From: Sulfurimonas crateris
Lineage (GTDB): Bacteria > Campylobacterota > Campylobacteria > Campylobacterales > Sulfurimonadaceae
DNA length: 64,000 bases
Reading direction: 5' to 3'
Assembly: GCF_005217605.1 (NCBI RefSeq)
Contig: NZ_SZPX01000007.1
Coordinates: 62,001 to 126,000, forward strand
Under the pieces are notes generated by a model. It had not been told where the DNA came from and made no database searches. It worked only from the letters and a program-made list of their open reading frames with translations. Of the stretch, positions 14,936 through 22,828 are shown piece by piece (the first letter of the stretch is position 1; each line of letters begins with the position of its first letter). A program made the translations under genes and the position numbers.

Positions 14936-16897
14936 TTGACAAGTTTATGGGATAATGAAGAAGCAAGCAAATTTAAGAGCGACTTAGATCTGAGAGTTTA
15001 TACCTCAAGACTGCTTGGGCGTGATGCCTCTTTGGTTCTTCACGGCGGCGGAAACACATCTGTAAAATCAACTGCTACAAACCTTTTTGGCGATGTTGAA
15101 GATATACTCTATGTCAAAGGGAGCGGCTGGGATTTGGCAACTATAGAGGCGGAGGGATTTGCGCCCGTAAAGATGGATATGCTTCTGAAAATGGCGGAGT
15201 TAAAAGAGTTAAGCGATACCGATATGGTTAAATATCAAAGACTTGCCATGACAAACCCATCTGCTCCAAACCCATCAGTTGAAGCGATACTGCATGCGAT
15301 TATCCCTTTTAAATTTGTTGACCACACGCACACCGATGCTGTTGTAACCATTACAAACACGCAGGGCGGCGAAGATAAAATCAAAGAGCTTTACGGTGAG
15401 AGTGTTTTGGTTATTCCATACATTATGCCAGGTTTTGTTCTTGCAAAACTTATCTACGATATGACGAGAGATGTTGATTGGAGCAAGTTGGAGGGGATGG
15501 TTCTTATGAATCACGGACTCTTTACATTTAGCGATGATGCAAAGAAATCTTACGAGAAGACGATAGAGCTTGTGGATAGAGCCGAGAGGTATCTTGAGGC
15601 TAAGGGTGCAACTCTGAATGTAGAAAAATCTGACGTCTCTTTAGAGCTTCTAACTTTGGCAAAAATCCGCAAAGAGGTCTCGAATCTAAAAGGCAAAGCG
15701 ACTATTTCTATCTTAAACGAGAGCGACTTGGCACTCCACTTTTCAAGGCAGAATGTTGAAAAGATCGGTCTGCAAGGACCTCTTACACCTGACCATGTTA
15801 TAAGAACAAAGAGAGTCCCCGCTATTTTATATGATGACTTTAGAGCAGATCTGGCAGAGTATATAAAAGAGTATAAAGAGTACTTTGAGGCAAATAAAAC
15901 CACGGAGACTCTTCTAAATCCCGCACCTAATTTTGCGATTTTAAAAGGAGGCGGGGCGCTCTCTTTTGGTGCAAATGCAAAAGAGGCAAATATCATCAAA
16001 GATATAAACGACCACACCTTTGAAGCGATACTAAAAGCCGAAAAACTTGGCGGTTACAAAGCTCTAAGTGCACAACATATCTTTGAAGTTGAGTACTGGT
16101 CGCTTGAACAGGCAAAGCTAAAAGTCGGCGGAAAATTGCCTGAGTTTAGCGGAAAAGTTGCAGTTGTAACGGGAGCGGCAAGCGGAATAGGGCTTGCAAT
16201 CGCAAAGATGTTAAACTCTAGAGGCGCTGCAATTATGGCTCTTGACATCAACCCAGAAGTTGAGAAAATCTTTGCAAAGAGCGATGCTATCGGCGTGAAA
16301 TGTGATTTAACATGTAGTAATGATATTCAAAATGCAATAGAGAGAGCAGTTAAGAGTTTTGGCGGTATCGACATAGTTGTAAGCAATGCAGGCATCTTTA
16401 CGCCAAGTGAAAATCTTGATAGCCTGAGCGATGAGAATTGGCAAAGAAGTATGGATATAAATCTTACTTCGCACCAAAAACTTATCAAATATACTGCACC
16501 GTTTTTAAAACTTGGCGTTGATGCAACGGTTATTATGGTCGCTTCTAAAAACTTTCCAGCTCCCGGAAAAGGTGCGGCAGCTTATTCGGTGGCAAAAGCG
16601 GGGCAGACACAGCTTGCACGTATTGCCGCGTTAGAGCTTGGAGAGTTTGGAGTGCGCGTAAACACGCTTCACCCGCACGCTGTATTTGACACGGCTATAT
16701 GGACGGAGGAAGTTTTGGCTAATCGCGCAAAAGCCTATAACATGAGCGTTGAGGAGTACAAAACGAACAATGTGCTCAAAACCGAGATAAGATCAGATGA
16801 TGTTGCAGAACTAGTATGTGCAATGGCGGGAAGAGCGTTTGCAAAAACAACAGGCTCCCAAGTCGCAATAGACGGCGGAAGCGACAGGATAATCTAA
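14936..16897 (+). CDS. Class II aldolase / short-chain dehydrogenase fusion
   Basis: A 653-residue two-domain enzyme. Residues 1–380 are a class II (zinc) aldolase: LHGGGNTSVK and KGSGWDLATIE match the phosphate-binding loops, DHTHTDAVV and NHGLFTF give the metal-binding histidines. Residues about 400–653 are an SDR domain with TGAASGIG, SNAG, and catalytic AAYSVAKAG. The same fusion type includes rhamnulose-1-phosphate aldolase/lactaldehyde dehydrogenases. The start is TTG with AGAGG eight bases upstream. Directly after mtnK-mtnA, the likely substrate is methylthioribulose-1-phosphate, split to DHAP and methylthioacetaldehyde which the SDR domain then oxidises or reduces; this is inference from context. 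Confidence 0.85.
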   Translation: MTSLWDNEEASKFKSDLDLRVYTSRLLGRDASLVLHGGGNTSVKSTATNLFGDVEDILYVKGSGWDLATIEAEGFAPVKMDMLLKMAELKELSDTDMVKYQRLAMTNPSAPNPSVEAILHAIIPFKFVDHTHTDAVVTITNTQGGEDKIKELYGESVLVIPYIMPGFVLAKLIYDMTRDVDWSKLEGMVLMNHGLFTFSDDAKKSYEKTIELVDRAERYLEAKGATLNVEKSDVSLELLTLAKIRKEVSNLKGKATISILNESDLALHFSRQNVEKIGLQGPLTPDHVIRTKRVPAILYDDFRADLAEYIKEYKEYFEANKTTETLLNPAPNFAILKGGGALSFGANAKEANIIKDINDHTFEAILKAEKLGGYKALSAQHIFEVEYWSLEQAKLKVGGKLPEFSGKVAVVTGAASGIGLAIAKMLNSRGAAIMALDINPEVEKIFAKSDAIGVKCDLTCSNDIQNAIERAVKSFGGIDIVVSNAGIFTPSENLDSLSDENWQRSMDINLTSHQKLIKYTAPFLKLGVDATVIMVASKNFPAPGKGAAAYSVAKAGQTQLARIAALELGEFGVRVNTLHPHAVFDTAIWTEEVLANRAKAYNMSVEEYKTNNVLKTEIRSDDVAELVCAMAGRAFAKTTGSQVAIDGGSDRII

Positions 16898-16982
16898 TTT
16901 ATCTGGAGAATATAGACCTTTTATGGGATTGTTCTCTATTGCCGCATACTCTCTTACAAAAAGAATCGAGAAAAGGAAAATT

Positions 16983-17513
16983 ATGGCTGCTAACGCGACT
17001 ATTTACAAAGCTTCGCTAAATGTTGCAGATATGGATCGCAACTATTACGCAGAGCATAATTTCACTCTTGCCAAACATCCATCAGAAACGGAGTTGCGCC
17101 TAATGATAAAGCTGGTTGCTTTTATGTTAAACGCAGATGAAAATCTGCTCTTTACCAAAGGTATTTCACAAGATGATGAGCCGGATTTGTGGCAAAAAGC
17201 TCTTAATGGCGATATAAAACTCTGGATAGATTTGGGTCAGCCGGATGAAAAACGGATCAGAAAAGCGTGCGGACGCTCTGAGAAAGTTATTATCTACATG
17301 TACCAAGAGGGAAGCGCTTTGGCGTGGTGGAAGCAGATGCAAAGCACTCTTGGGCGTTTCAAAAACCTCTCTGTTCGTTATCTCAATATAGAGGGAGATT
17401 TAGAGCTTTTGGCTAAGAGAGCAATGGAGTTGCAGTGCAATATCAGCGACTTTGAACTCACAATTATCGATGATGATAAAAGCGTTGTAGTAAAAGAGGA
17501 TATATGGAAATAG
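16983..17513 (+). CDS. yaeQ: YaeQ family protein
   Basis: A 176-residue protein that fits the YaeQ family across its length: MAANATIYKASLNVADMDRN, the HPSETELRLMIK segment, GDIKLWIDLGQPDEKRIRKA, and VIIYMYQ. The fold is related to PD-(D/E)xK nucleases, with acidic residues in LWIDLG; E. coli YaeQ can compensate for loss of RfaH, but the biochemical role is unclear. I chose the ATG at 16983 because it follows AAAAGGAAAA; an in-frame ATG at 16923 adds an atypical N-terminus. It lies 85 bases after the aldolase gene and may share its transcript. Confidence 0.85.
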   Translation: MAANATIYKASLNVADMDRNYYAEHNFTLAKHPSETELRLMIKLVAFMLNADENLLFTKGISQDDEPDLWQKALNGDIKLWIDLGQPDEKRIRKACGRSEKVIIYMYQEGSALAWWKQMQSTLGRFKNLSVRYLNIEGDLELLAKRAMELQCNISDFELTIIDDDKSVVVKEDIWK

Positions 17514-17560
17514 AAGCGGAGATAATTTAAGGGCACTCTCTTTGATATATAATATATCAA

Positions 17561-18007
17561 CTACTTTAGAGACAGCATTCTTCTTATATTTTCAGGCATT
17601 GCATCCAGGGCAAAGACCTTTTGGCTCTTTATGTAGCTTGGAAGTTTATAATCTTTTGAGTTTATAAGAGAGTAGAGTTTTGAAAGAGATTCGTTCTCTA
17701 TCTTTTTATATTTGACATCCATCTCTTTTGCAATGCGAAGAAAAAATGTCAAAAGAATCGCTTCTACCTTCTCGCTGACCGATGTTTTATATATAACATT
17801 CTCAAACTCTTTTCTCATTGTCAATATGTTGTATTCACAGAGTTCATCCAGTTTATCTGGGTTTTCTGTGCCGAAGTACTCCAAAATATCTAAGATAAGA
17901 TCAAGAAACATCTTGTTTGTCTTATCGATCGTCATATTGTGTTTTTCTAAATACTCTTTAAAAGAGAGAATATCTTTTTGTATGTTTTTAAAATAGGGTT
18001 CATGCAT
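17561..18007 (-). CDS. Conserved-looking helical protein, unknown
   Basis: A 148-residue, predominantly helical and charged cytoplasmic protein with no signal peptide or membrane segment. It begins MHEPYFKNIQKDILSFKEYL and ends MPENIRRMLSLK. I do not recognise a family. Codon use is like the neighbours. It sits alone between yaeQ (convergent, 47 bases) and the FKBP gene, so context gives no functional hint. Confidence 0.65.
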   Translation of the reverse strand: MHEPYFKNIQKDILSFKEYLEKHNMTIDKTNKMFLDLILDILEYFGTENPDKLDELCEYNILTMRKEFENVIYKTSVSEKVEAILLTFFLRIAKEMDVKYKKIENESLSKLYSLINSKDYKLPSYIKSQKVFALDAMPENIRRMLSLK

Positions 18008-18144
18008 TCAAATATCCTATATTGTTATAATAAAAATAACATTTTATATTCGAATTATAGCACATTTGATTTTATAGGGGTTTAATTTTAGAAGATAGAT
18101 TTTTTTATTTAAAAATAGTAGATATTTAGAAGCTGGTTGTCAAT

Positions 18145-18166
18145 GTAAAGAGCCTGTGCTCTTTAC
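18145..18166 (-). other. Perfect 9-bp hairpin at the end of the FKBP gene
   Basis: GTAAAGAGC and GCTCTTTAC flank a CTGT loop and overlap the stop codon of the PPIase gene. No clear T-run follows on either strand, so it may be a weak terminator or an mRNA 3'-end stabiliser. Confidence 0.5.
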
Positions 18167-18582
18167 TTTACTGAGAGGATGTTAACGTCGAAGTTCAACT
18201 CTTTTCCAGCCAATGGATGGTTGAAGTCAATAAGCACTTCGTCATCTAGGATATCTTTTACGACAACTTGGATCGGGTTGCCATCAGGTCCTTGACCTTG
18301 AAGAGGAAGACCGATTGATAGCTCTATGCCTTCAAACTGCTCTTTTGGGATTCTTTGCATCGCCTCTTCGTTATACTCTCCGTAAGCTTCGCTTGCAGGA
18401 ACTACGATAGAAGCCGATTCGCCTTCACTTAACTCTGCTATTCTAGACTCTAAGCCAGGGATGATCTGTCCTGAGCCGAATGTAAACTCTAACGGTTCTT
18501 GGTTAACATTGCTATCAACAACATTTCCTTCCACTTTTACTTCATATTCCATAGAAACTACTTGATTGTTACTAATAGCCAT
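18163..18582 (-). CDS. FKBP-type peptidyl-prolyl cis-trans isomerase (SlyD-like)
   Basis: A 139-residue protein with the SlyD/FkpB layout: an FKBP half-domain (VSMEYEVKVEGNVVDSN, FTFGSGQIIPGLE), an inserted chaperone flap (ASEAYGEYNEEAMQRIPKEQF), and the closing strand DFNHPLAGKELNFDV. It lacks the histidine-rich metal-binding tail of E. coli SlyD, so it is nearer to short forms. It catalyses proline isomerisation and assists folding in the cytoplasm. The ATG has an AGGAGA site. It is apparently monocistronic. Confidence 0.92.
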   Translation of the reverse strand: MAISNNQVVSMEYEVKVEGNVVDSNVNQEPLEFTFGSGQIIPGLESRIAELSEGESASIVVPASEAYGEYNEEAMQRIPKEQFEGIELSIGLPLQGQGPDGNPIQVVVKDILDDEVLIDFNHPLAGKELNFDVNILSVK

Positions 18583-18642
18583 CTGTTCTCCTTTTTTTTG
18601 TAATGGGTACTATAACTAAATAGATTTACATAAAAGTTAAAG

Positions 18643-19077
18643 CTAGAGTTTAACTATCTCTTTGATGGCGCTAAGCTGTCTCTGGTTAAGATTTGGAGAT
18701 ATGCTCTGAACAAAGCCTACAAGGGAGTCATAGGAGTTCATATCGCACTCTTTGTTAAAAAGTGCATATTTTGCAAATGCTTCGATCACTTTGTCTCTAG
18801 AGAGTGCAAGATTTGGATTTTTGCAGAGATGTGAAAGTTTTAGGTTGATATTTTGATTATTTTTAAAGAGTGCATGAGACTTTTTTACAGCAATGCTATT
18901 CTCTAAACCTTTGGAGATCAAGAGATCTTGAATATCTTTATGAGTAACAGATCTCTCTTGCTGACGCTCAGAAGCGGAGTATATATAGACTGTTGACGCG
19001 AATAGCGGGTTTGCCGCACTGGAGGCTAAAAATATTAAAAAGATAGAACGCTTTGTTAAGATGGAGATTTTTTCCAT
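18643..19077 (-). CDS. Exported protein of unknown function
   Basis: A 144-residue protein with an N-terminal signal sequence (residues about 9–27, SIFLIFLASSAANPLFAS) and a soluble periplasmic remainder, mostly helical, with two cysteines (LSHLCKN, NKECDM) that might form a disulfide. No family is recognised. Upstream lies an 11-base motif also found before the DUF507 gene, which may be part of its promoter. Confidence 0.65.
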   Translation of the reverse strand: MEKISILTKRSIFLIFLASSAANPLFASTVYIYSASERQQERSVTHKDIQDLLISKGLENSIAVKKSHALFKNNQNINLKLSHLCKNPNLALSRDKVIEAFAKYALFNKECDMNSYDSLVGFVQSISPNLNQRQLSAIKEIVKL

Positions 19078-19176
19078 GATCTGCTTCCCCTTTATCTGCT
19101 TGCTTATTTAGCTTTTTATAATTGTAGGTAAGGTTAGTAAACTGTAGGTGAATTAAAACCTAAAGCATCTAACCAC

Positions 19177-19614
19177 TTAGCGGGTAATGCTTCTCATTCG
19201 CGAAATAATATGGTCGGCATCGTTGCCAAGGTGCTGCTGAATCATCGTGTATAACATCTGCTCCTCTTTCATATTGTGCTGCTGCATTAATATCATAAGT
19301 GTCTCGGAGAGACCGAAAAACCGCTTATTGTCATTGAGCTCTACTGCCTTTTGCATTTTAGAGAGCAACTCTCTCATCTGCTCATGTTCCATTACCATGA
19401 CTTGTGTCGGACCCTGAGTCATTCCCGTCTCTTGTTCAAACATAGGAAACAGAACCATCTCTTCCATCTTGAAATGGTTTGTCAGAGAGTCCCCAAATGC
19501 TTCAAACTTTGATAAAGCATCTTGGCTTTTAGAAGCAACAGCGTCTTCCATCTGTGCAAAAATCTCATCACACTCTTTGTGATCCTGAGTCATAAATTCT
19601 TTAATATTTGACAT
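19177..19614 (-). CDS. Hemerythrin-like di-iron protein
   Basis: A 145-residue four-helix protein with the HHE pattern: H12 in QDHKECDE, HFKMEEMVLFP (HxxxE), EHEQM, and QHNMKEEQMLY (HxxxE). These residues bind a non-heme di-iron centre. Such proteins bind oxygen or nitric oxide or help repair nitrosatively damaged iron–sulfur centres (YtfE/RIC type), though the N-terminal ScdA domain of RIC is absent. The promoter carries the same FNR-like box and -10 spacing as the nor-nir and nirDL promoters, pointing to a job in the NO response. Confidence 0.88.
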   Translation of the reverse strand: MSNIKEFMTQDHKECDEIFAQMEDAVASKSQDALSKFEAFGDSLTNHFKMEEMVLFPMFEQETGMTQGPTQVMVMEHEQMRELLSKMQKAVELNDNKRFFGLSETLMILMQQHNMKEEQMLYTMIQQHLGNDADHIISRMRSITR

Positions 19615-19638
19615 TTTTTACCTTGATTTTTTAGTGGC

Positions 19639-19680
19639 ATAATAACTTTTTTGGGGGAAGAACTTATTGATAGTTGTCAA
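19639..19680 (-). promoter_or_regulatory. FNR/DNR-like box and -10 of the hemerythrin gene
   Basis: TTGATAGTTGTCAA at 19667–19680 matches TTGAT-N4-RTCAA. On the minus strand a -10 TATTAT lies at 19644–19639, centred 32 bp from the box centre, identical spacing to the nor-nir and nirDL promoters. The gene starts 24 bases after the -10. Confidence 0.72.
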
Positions 19681-19718
19681 TATAGATATGATGATGGATT
19701 CTTGAAAATATTTGTTAG

Positions 19719-20206
19719 CTTAATGGCAATAAAGTAAATGCTGTTAATGTCAAGAAGCGTTCAAAGTTCTATACAGAGAAAAACTTACCTAATCTATACA
19801 GAGGTCATAATAAAGATTATACTAACTCAGGGTATGATAGAGGACACTTAGCTAGTGATGCTTCATTTGATTATGATGAAAAGGAAGTAGTTAAAACTTA
19901 TACTATGGCGAACATAATACCTCAAGCACCAAATGTTAATCAAAAGACTTGGATTAAGGCTGAAGAACTTGAAAGAAGTATAGCAGACTTGGTAGTGTTA
20001 GTGTCTTAAATGGTGTTGTATATAGCTTAAATCCACTCAGGATAGGTAAGAACCAGATAGCTGTTCCTGATGCTTTTTGGAAAATGATTTACAACGATAA
20101 AGAGAACTATAAGAAGTGTTTCTATTATGAAAATACTAATGATATTAATGTCAAAGAAGATAAGTTAAAAAGTCATTTAGTTGATTGTGCTAGTTTGTTG
20201 AAGTAG
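19719..20206 (+). pseudogene. Broken DNA/RNA non-specific endonuclease (NucA/NUC family)
   Basis: In frame from 19719 one reads LNGNKVNAVNVKKRSKFYTE, then the catalytic SGYDRGHLASDASF motif and TMANIIPQAPNVNQ (active-site His and metal-binding Asn region). The N-terminus and signal peptide are missing: an in-frame TAG lies immediately upstream. Near 19990 the frame shifts by one base (ADLVVLVS-stop versus GSVSVLNGVVYSLNP in the other frame), probably a lost G from TTGGGT; the second frame continues to TAG at 20206. It is therefore a decayed gene, and a marker of past horizontal transfer at this tRNA-linked island. Confidence 0.85.
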
Positions 20207-20258
20207 TTTATTGGATTTACAGTCATCATTTTTGTGTTATGTCTGATAAATAGAAATA

Positions 20259-20519
20259 TTAGCTATCTTCTACTGGTTCAAAAAATTTAGCTATTGGAAT
20301 ATTTAAAGCTTTAGATATTTTGTATATATGTTCTATATTAAAGTGTTTGTAATTAGTATTGTTTTCTGCATTACCAAAGAAAGCACCAGACTTCAAACCA
20401 ATAGTAAGAGCAAGTTCTAATTGGCTCATCTCTCTTTCTAGTCTGTAATGCTTCACATTTTTAGATATGTGTTTATGTAACAACTCTATCTCTTCTTCTG
20501 ATGCATTACTTAGAAACAC
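20259..20519 (-). CDS. XRE-family helix-turn-helix regulator
   Basis: An 86-residue protein with an HTH_3 domain: KHYRLEREMSQLELALTIGL forms the first helices and HTH, followed by IEHIYKISKALNIPIAKFFE, the typical closing helices. The stretch GLKSGAFFGNAENN in the recognition region is slightly unusual. It is a stand-alone repressor-like protein, divergent from the 371-aa gene, with an inverted repeat in the shared promoter region that could be its operator. AT-rich and island-located. Confidence 0.85.
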   Translation of the reverse strand: MFLSNASEEEIELLHKHISKNVKHYRLEREMSQLELALTIGLKSGAFFGNAENNTNYKHFNIEHIYKISKALNIPIAKFFEPVEDS

Positions 20520-20525
20520 TCATAA

Positions 20526-20608
20526 CTTCCTATAGGTTAATTTACCGTTAATAATACATTAGATAACATATCTTCACAACAATCCATAGATTGACAGTCT
20601 ATAGGAAG
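20526..20608. promoter_or_regulatory. Inverted repeat pair between XRE regulator and the divergent gene
   Basis: CTTCCTATAG at 20526–20535 and its exact reverse complement CTATAGGAAG at 20599–20608 flank the 95-bp divergent intergenic region. Each arm overlaps the ribosome site of its own gene (AGGAAG). A second imperfect repeat, CCATAGA-TTGACAG-TCTATAGG, adjoins the right arm. They are candidate operators for the XRE protein. Confidence 0.5.
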
Positions 20609-20615
20609 GATTAAT

Positions 20616-21731
20616 TTGTTTGGATTATTTAAAGGTTTGAATAGTAAAAAGCTTAAATTTGCAGTAAAGGCATATTTAAACCCTGCTTATAAAAAAGCTG
20701 CAGAAATAACACTTGGTCGGTCTATTGATTTAATAGAACTATCCAAGCTAAGAGATGAGGTTGATAAATGTGTGGATTTTACATATTCGATAAACTTGCA
20801 ATATCTTGATGGTTCAGATGATGGAGTAAGAGCACAGAGCCACTTTATCGCAATGTTATGCTTATTGAATTCATTAACAAAAACATCTTTTCCAGAAGAT
20901 GGATTTCTTAAAGAAGTTACAATTTTTGCACTTGGTATACTTGGTTACGAAGTTGAAAATAATATAGTAAAACTGGATTATCCAAATCATAAAGATAAAG
21001 CTATATATGAGCAATGTGTTGCTTATCTAAATAATAGAGAAATAACACCTGCTGAGAAAGAAATTGAAGAATTTATTTTAAATGATAGAATTGATGAAGT
21101 AGTAGAAGCAAAATCATATTGTAACGAAGTGCTAAGTGTAGAAAAATATTTAGAAAAATATATAAATCCTAATACAAGTGAAAAACTTATGCATGGAAAT
21201 ACAAGGCAATTTTACATACATTGGCTTATGTCTTCATCTGCATTGGAATTGAATACTGCTTTAAAAAACAACCATTCTTATTTGCAAGCACTATACTGTA
21301 TTATAAGGGCAATTTCTAGTGAAAAAAATAATAATAATGATGATAGTAGGATATTTATACTATCTTTTTTGGCTGAAATTAAATTGACTATGCTGCGTGA
21401 TGGTAAGAATATCCCTTTTATAGATGATAATAAGGATTTTTTCACTGAAATATATAATACAAGCGTCAATGAAATTAAATTATTGGATGTAGCAGAGAAT
21501 ATTAATTATGACGAATGGTTTGACCTACTAAAGAAAGAAGCTGTAAATCATCATAATCAATTATTTATATCAGATGACGGCATTTCATACTTTGATTTAC
21601 TTGGAAAAACAAATTTTAAATTAGCATACGATGATAAAATAAATCCTAAAATATTAGCTAAAGAATTTGCAGATACTCTTGATGACGATTTTAGTATTGT
21701 TGAAGATATGATACAAAAAGGATTAAGGTGA
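20616..21731 (+). CDS. 371-aa protein of unknown function in tRNA-linked island
   Basis: Starts at TTG 20616 after a strong AGGAAGGA site. The product is largely helical and acidic, without a signal peptide or membrane helix. It begins FGLFKGLNSKKLKFAVKAY, has a central region with QFYIHWLMSSSALELN that resembles repeat-type helical hairpins, and a C-terminus ending IVEDMIQKGLR. I do not recognise a family. It is followed one base later by the 242-aa membrane gene, so they form a two-gene unit controlled opposite to an XRE regulator. AT-rich codon use differs from flanking housekeeping genes. Confidence 0.75.
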   Translation: MFGLFKGLNSKKLKFAVKAYLNPAYKKAAEITLGRSIDLIELSKLRDEVDKCVDFTYSINLQYLDGSDDGVRAQSHFIAMLCLLNSLTKTSFPEDGFLKEVTIFALGILGYEVENNIVKLDYPNHKDKAIYEQCVAYLNNREITPAEKEIEEFILNDRIDEVVEAKSYCNEVLSVEKYLEKYINPNTSEKLMHGNTRQFYIHWLMSSSALELNTALKNNHSYLQALYCIIRAISSEKNNNNDDSRIFILSFLAEIKLTMLRDGKNIPFIDDNKDFFTEIYNTSVNEIKLLDVAENINYDEWFDLLKKEAVNHHNQLFISDDGISYFDLLGKTNFKLAYDDKINPKILAKEFADTLDDDFSIVEDMIQKGLR

Positions 21732-21732
21732 A

Positions 21733-22461
21733 ATGCTTCAATATTTCATAATATTTACAATAATTGGTTTTGTAGTTGGTAAGATATTTCCTAAGGGAAG
21801 TATGGTTTATGGATTTTTATTGATTATACCTATTGTATGGGCTTTTAAATTTGGAATATTTTGGGCTATAGTTACTTATGCAGAATTACTGTTTGGTGTT
21901 ACTATAGCATATATTAGTCGTTCTAATAAAGTTTCCGTATCTAATATCCATCAAAATATTTTAGATACAGATGAGGATTCTACTCACCTTGCTAATGAAT
22001 ACGATAGTAATAATGATGTAATATCAAGTGAAGATATAAAGCCAATAATATTTATATTAGCTAACATAGCTTACTGCCAAGATGATGTAAGTGGAGATGA
22101 AATTCAGCCAATAATAATAAATGTGCTAAAGAAATTGGTTGATGACTTAGAAATTAGTGGTAGCCAAAAAGAAAAGGCATTTATGGATGTTTATATGATA
22201 TTTCCTCGTCCTGATGAAAAGCAAACAACACCTATAATAGATTATGCGAGAGAATTAAGGTTCAATAACCATCACTTTAAGAAAGAAATTGTGATGGGGT
22301 TTATAAGTATGTTTGTTTTGAAATACTTACCAATAACAACTAAAAGAGAAAAGCTATTTAAAGAAGTAATGAGTTATGTATATCCAAATAAAGATATGAA
22401 AATAGCTGTGGCAGAGTTAAGTGAGTATTTTGAAAAGCATAGAGAAGAATTTATAGTATAA
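21733..22461 (+). CDS. Membrane protein with TerB-like C-terminal domain
   Basis: A 242-residue protein: three N-terminal hydrophobic segments (within residues 3–60), an acidic linker (DTDEDSTHLANEYDSNNDV), then a soluble helical domain (about residues 100–240). The repeats DIKPIIFILANIAYCQDDVSGDEI and GFISMFVLKY are reminiscent of TerB/DjlA-type helical domains that sense metal or envelope stress, but the match is by eye only. It begins one base after the preceding gene's stop (TGA-A-ATG), so the pair is co-translated. Function unknown. Confidence 0.65.
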   Translation: MLQYFIIFTIIGFVVGKIFPKGSMVYGFLLIIPIVWAFKFGIFWAIVTYAELLFGVTIAYISRSNKVSVSNIHQNILDTDEDSTHLANEYDSNNDVISSEDIKPIIFILANIAYCQDDVSGDEIQPIIINVLKKLVDDLEISGSQKEKAFMDVYMIFPRPDEKQTTPIIDYARELRFNNHHFKKEIVMGFISMFVLKYLPITTKREKLFKEVMSYVYPNKDMKIAVAELSEYFEKHREEFIV

Positions 22462-22828
22462 AGTCAAAAAATGGGTCAGAAATATTCGAGGCATATATTG
22501 TATTAACAGAACCTCATATATCCCCCATAGCCTTTATAATAGGCAATACATATAAAGATGTAGACTTGCAATAAAAGAGCCTACAATCACTTGTATAAGA
22601 GGTTAGATACACTGTCTAAGTCCTAACGCACTATCGTTTGTTGAATCAATGCTTTTTCACTTCGTGAAACTCTGCATTGCTTGATTAGCAGTATATATAT
22701 TGTATGTAAGTGATGAATTATTTAAGTTTAGAGAGTGATTATAGACAAGTTTAATATGATATACGAGACCTAGGATGAGACCTAATGAATTCTTAAAGCT
22801 TGAAAGTAAGTAAAATAGGGGATTGTAG
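22462..22828. other. 367-bp gene-free stretch between the island and tRNA-Ser
   Basis: No credible open frame is seen. At 22647–22679 there is a long hairpin (CAATGC / GCATTG outer arms, TTTCAC-TTC-GTGAAA inner stem). At 22765–22784 the octamer GAGACCTA occurs twice with a 12-base period. I find no copy of the tRNA 3' end here that could mark an attachment site. Confidence 0.6.

Noticed and set aside
15550-16017. 155-aa frame antisense to the aldolase domain
   Set aside because: It is the complement of a well-supported coding region with conserved aldolase motifs and has no ribosome site.
22462-22828. Attachment-site duplicate of the tRNA-Ser 3' end bordering the island
   Set aside because: I looked for a copy of the T-arm/acceptor sequence of tRNA-Ser between 19.6 and 22.8 kb and found none.
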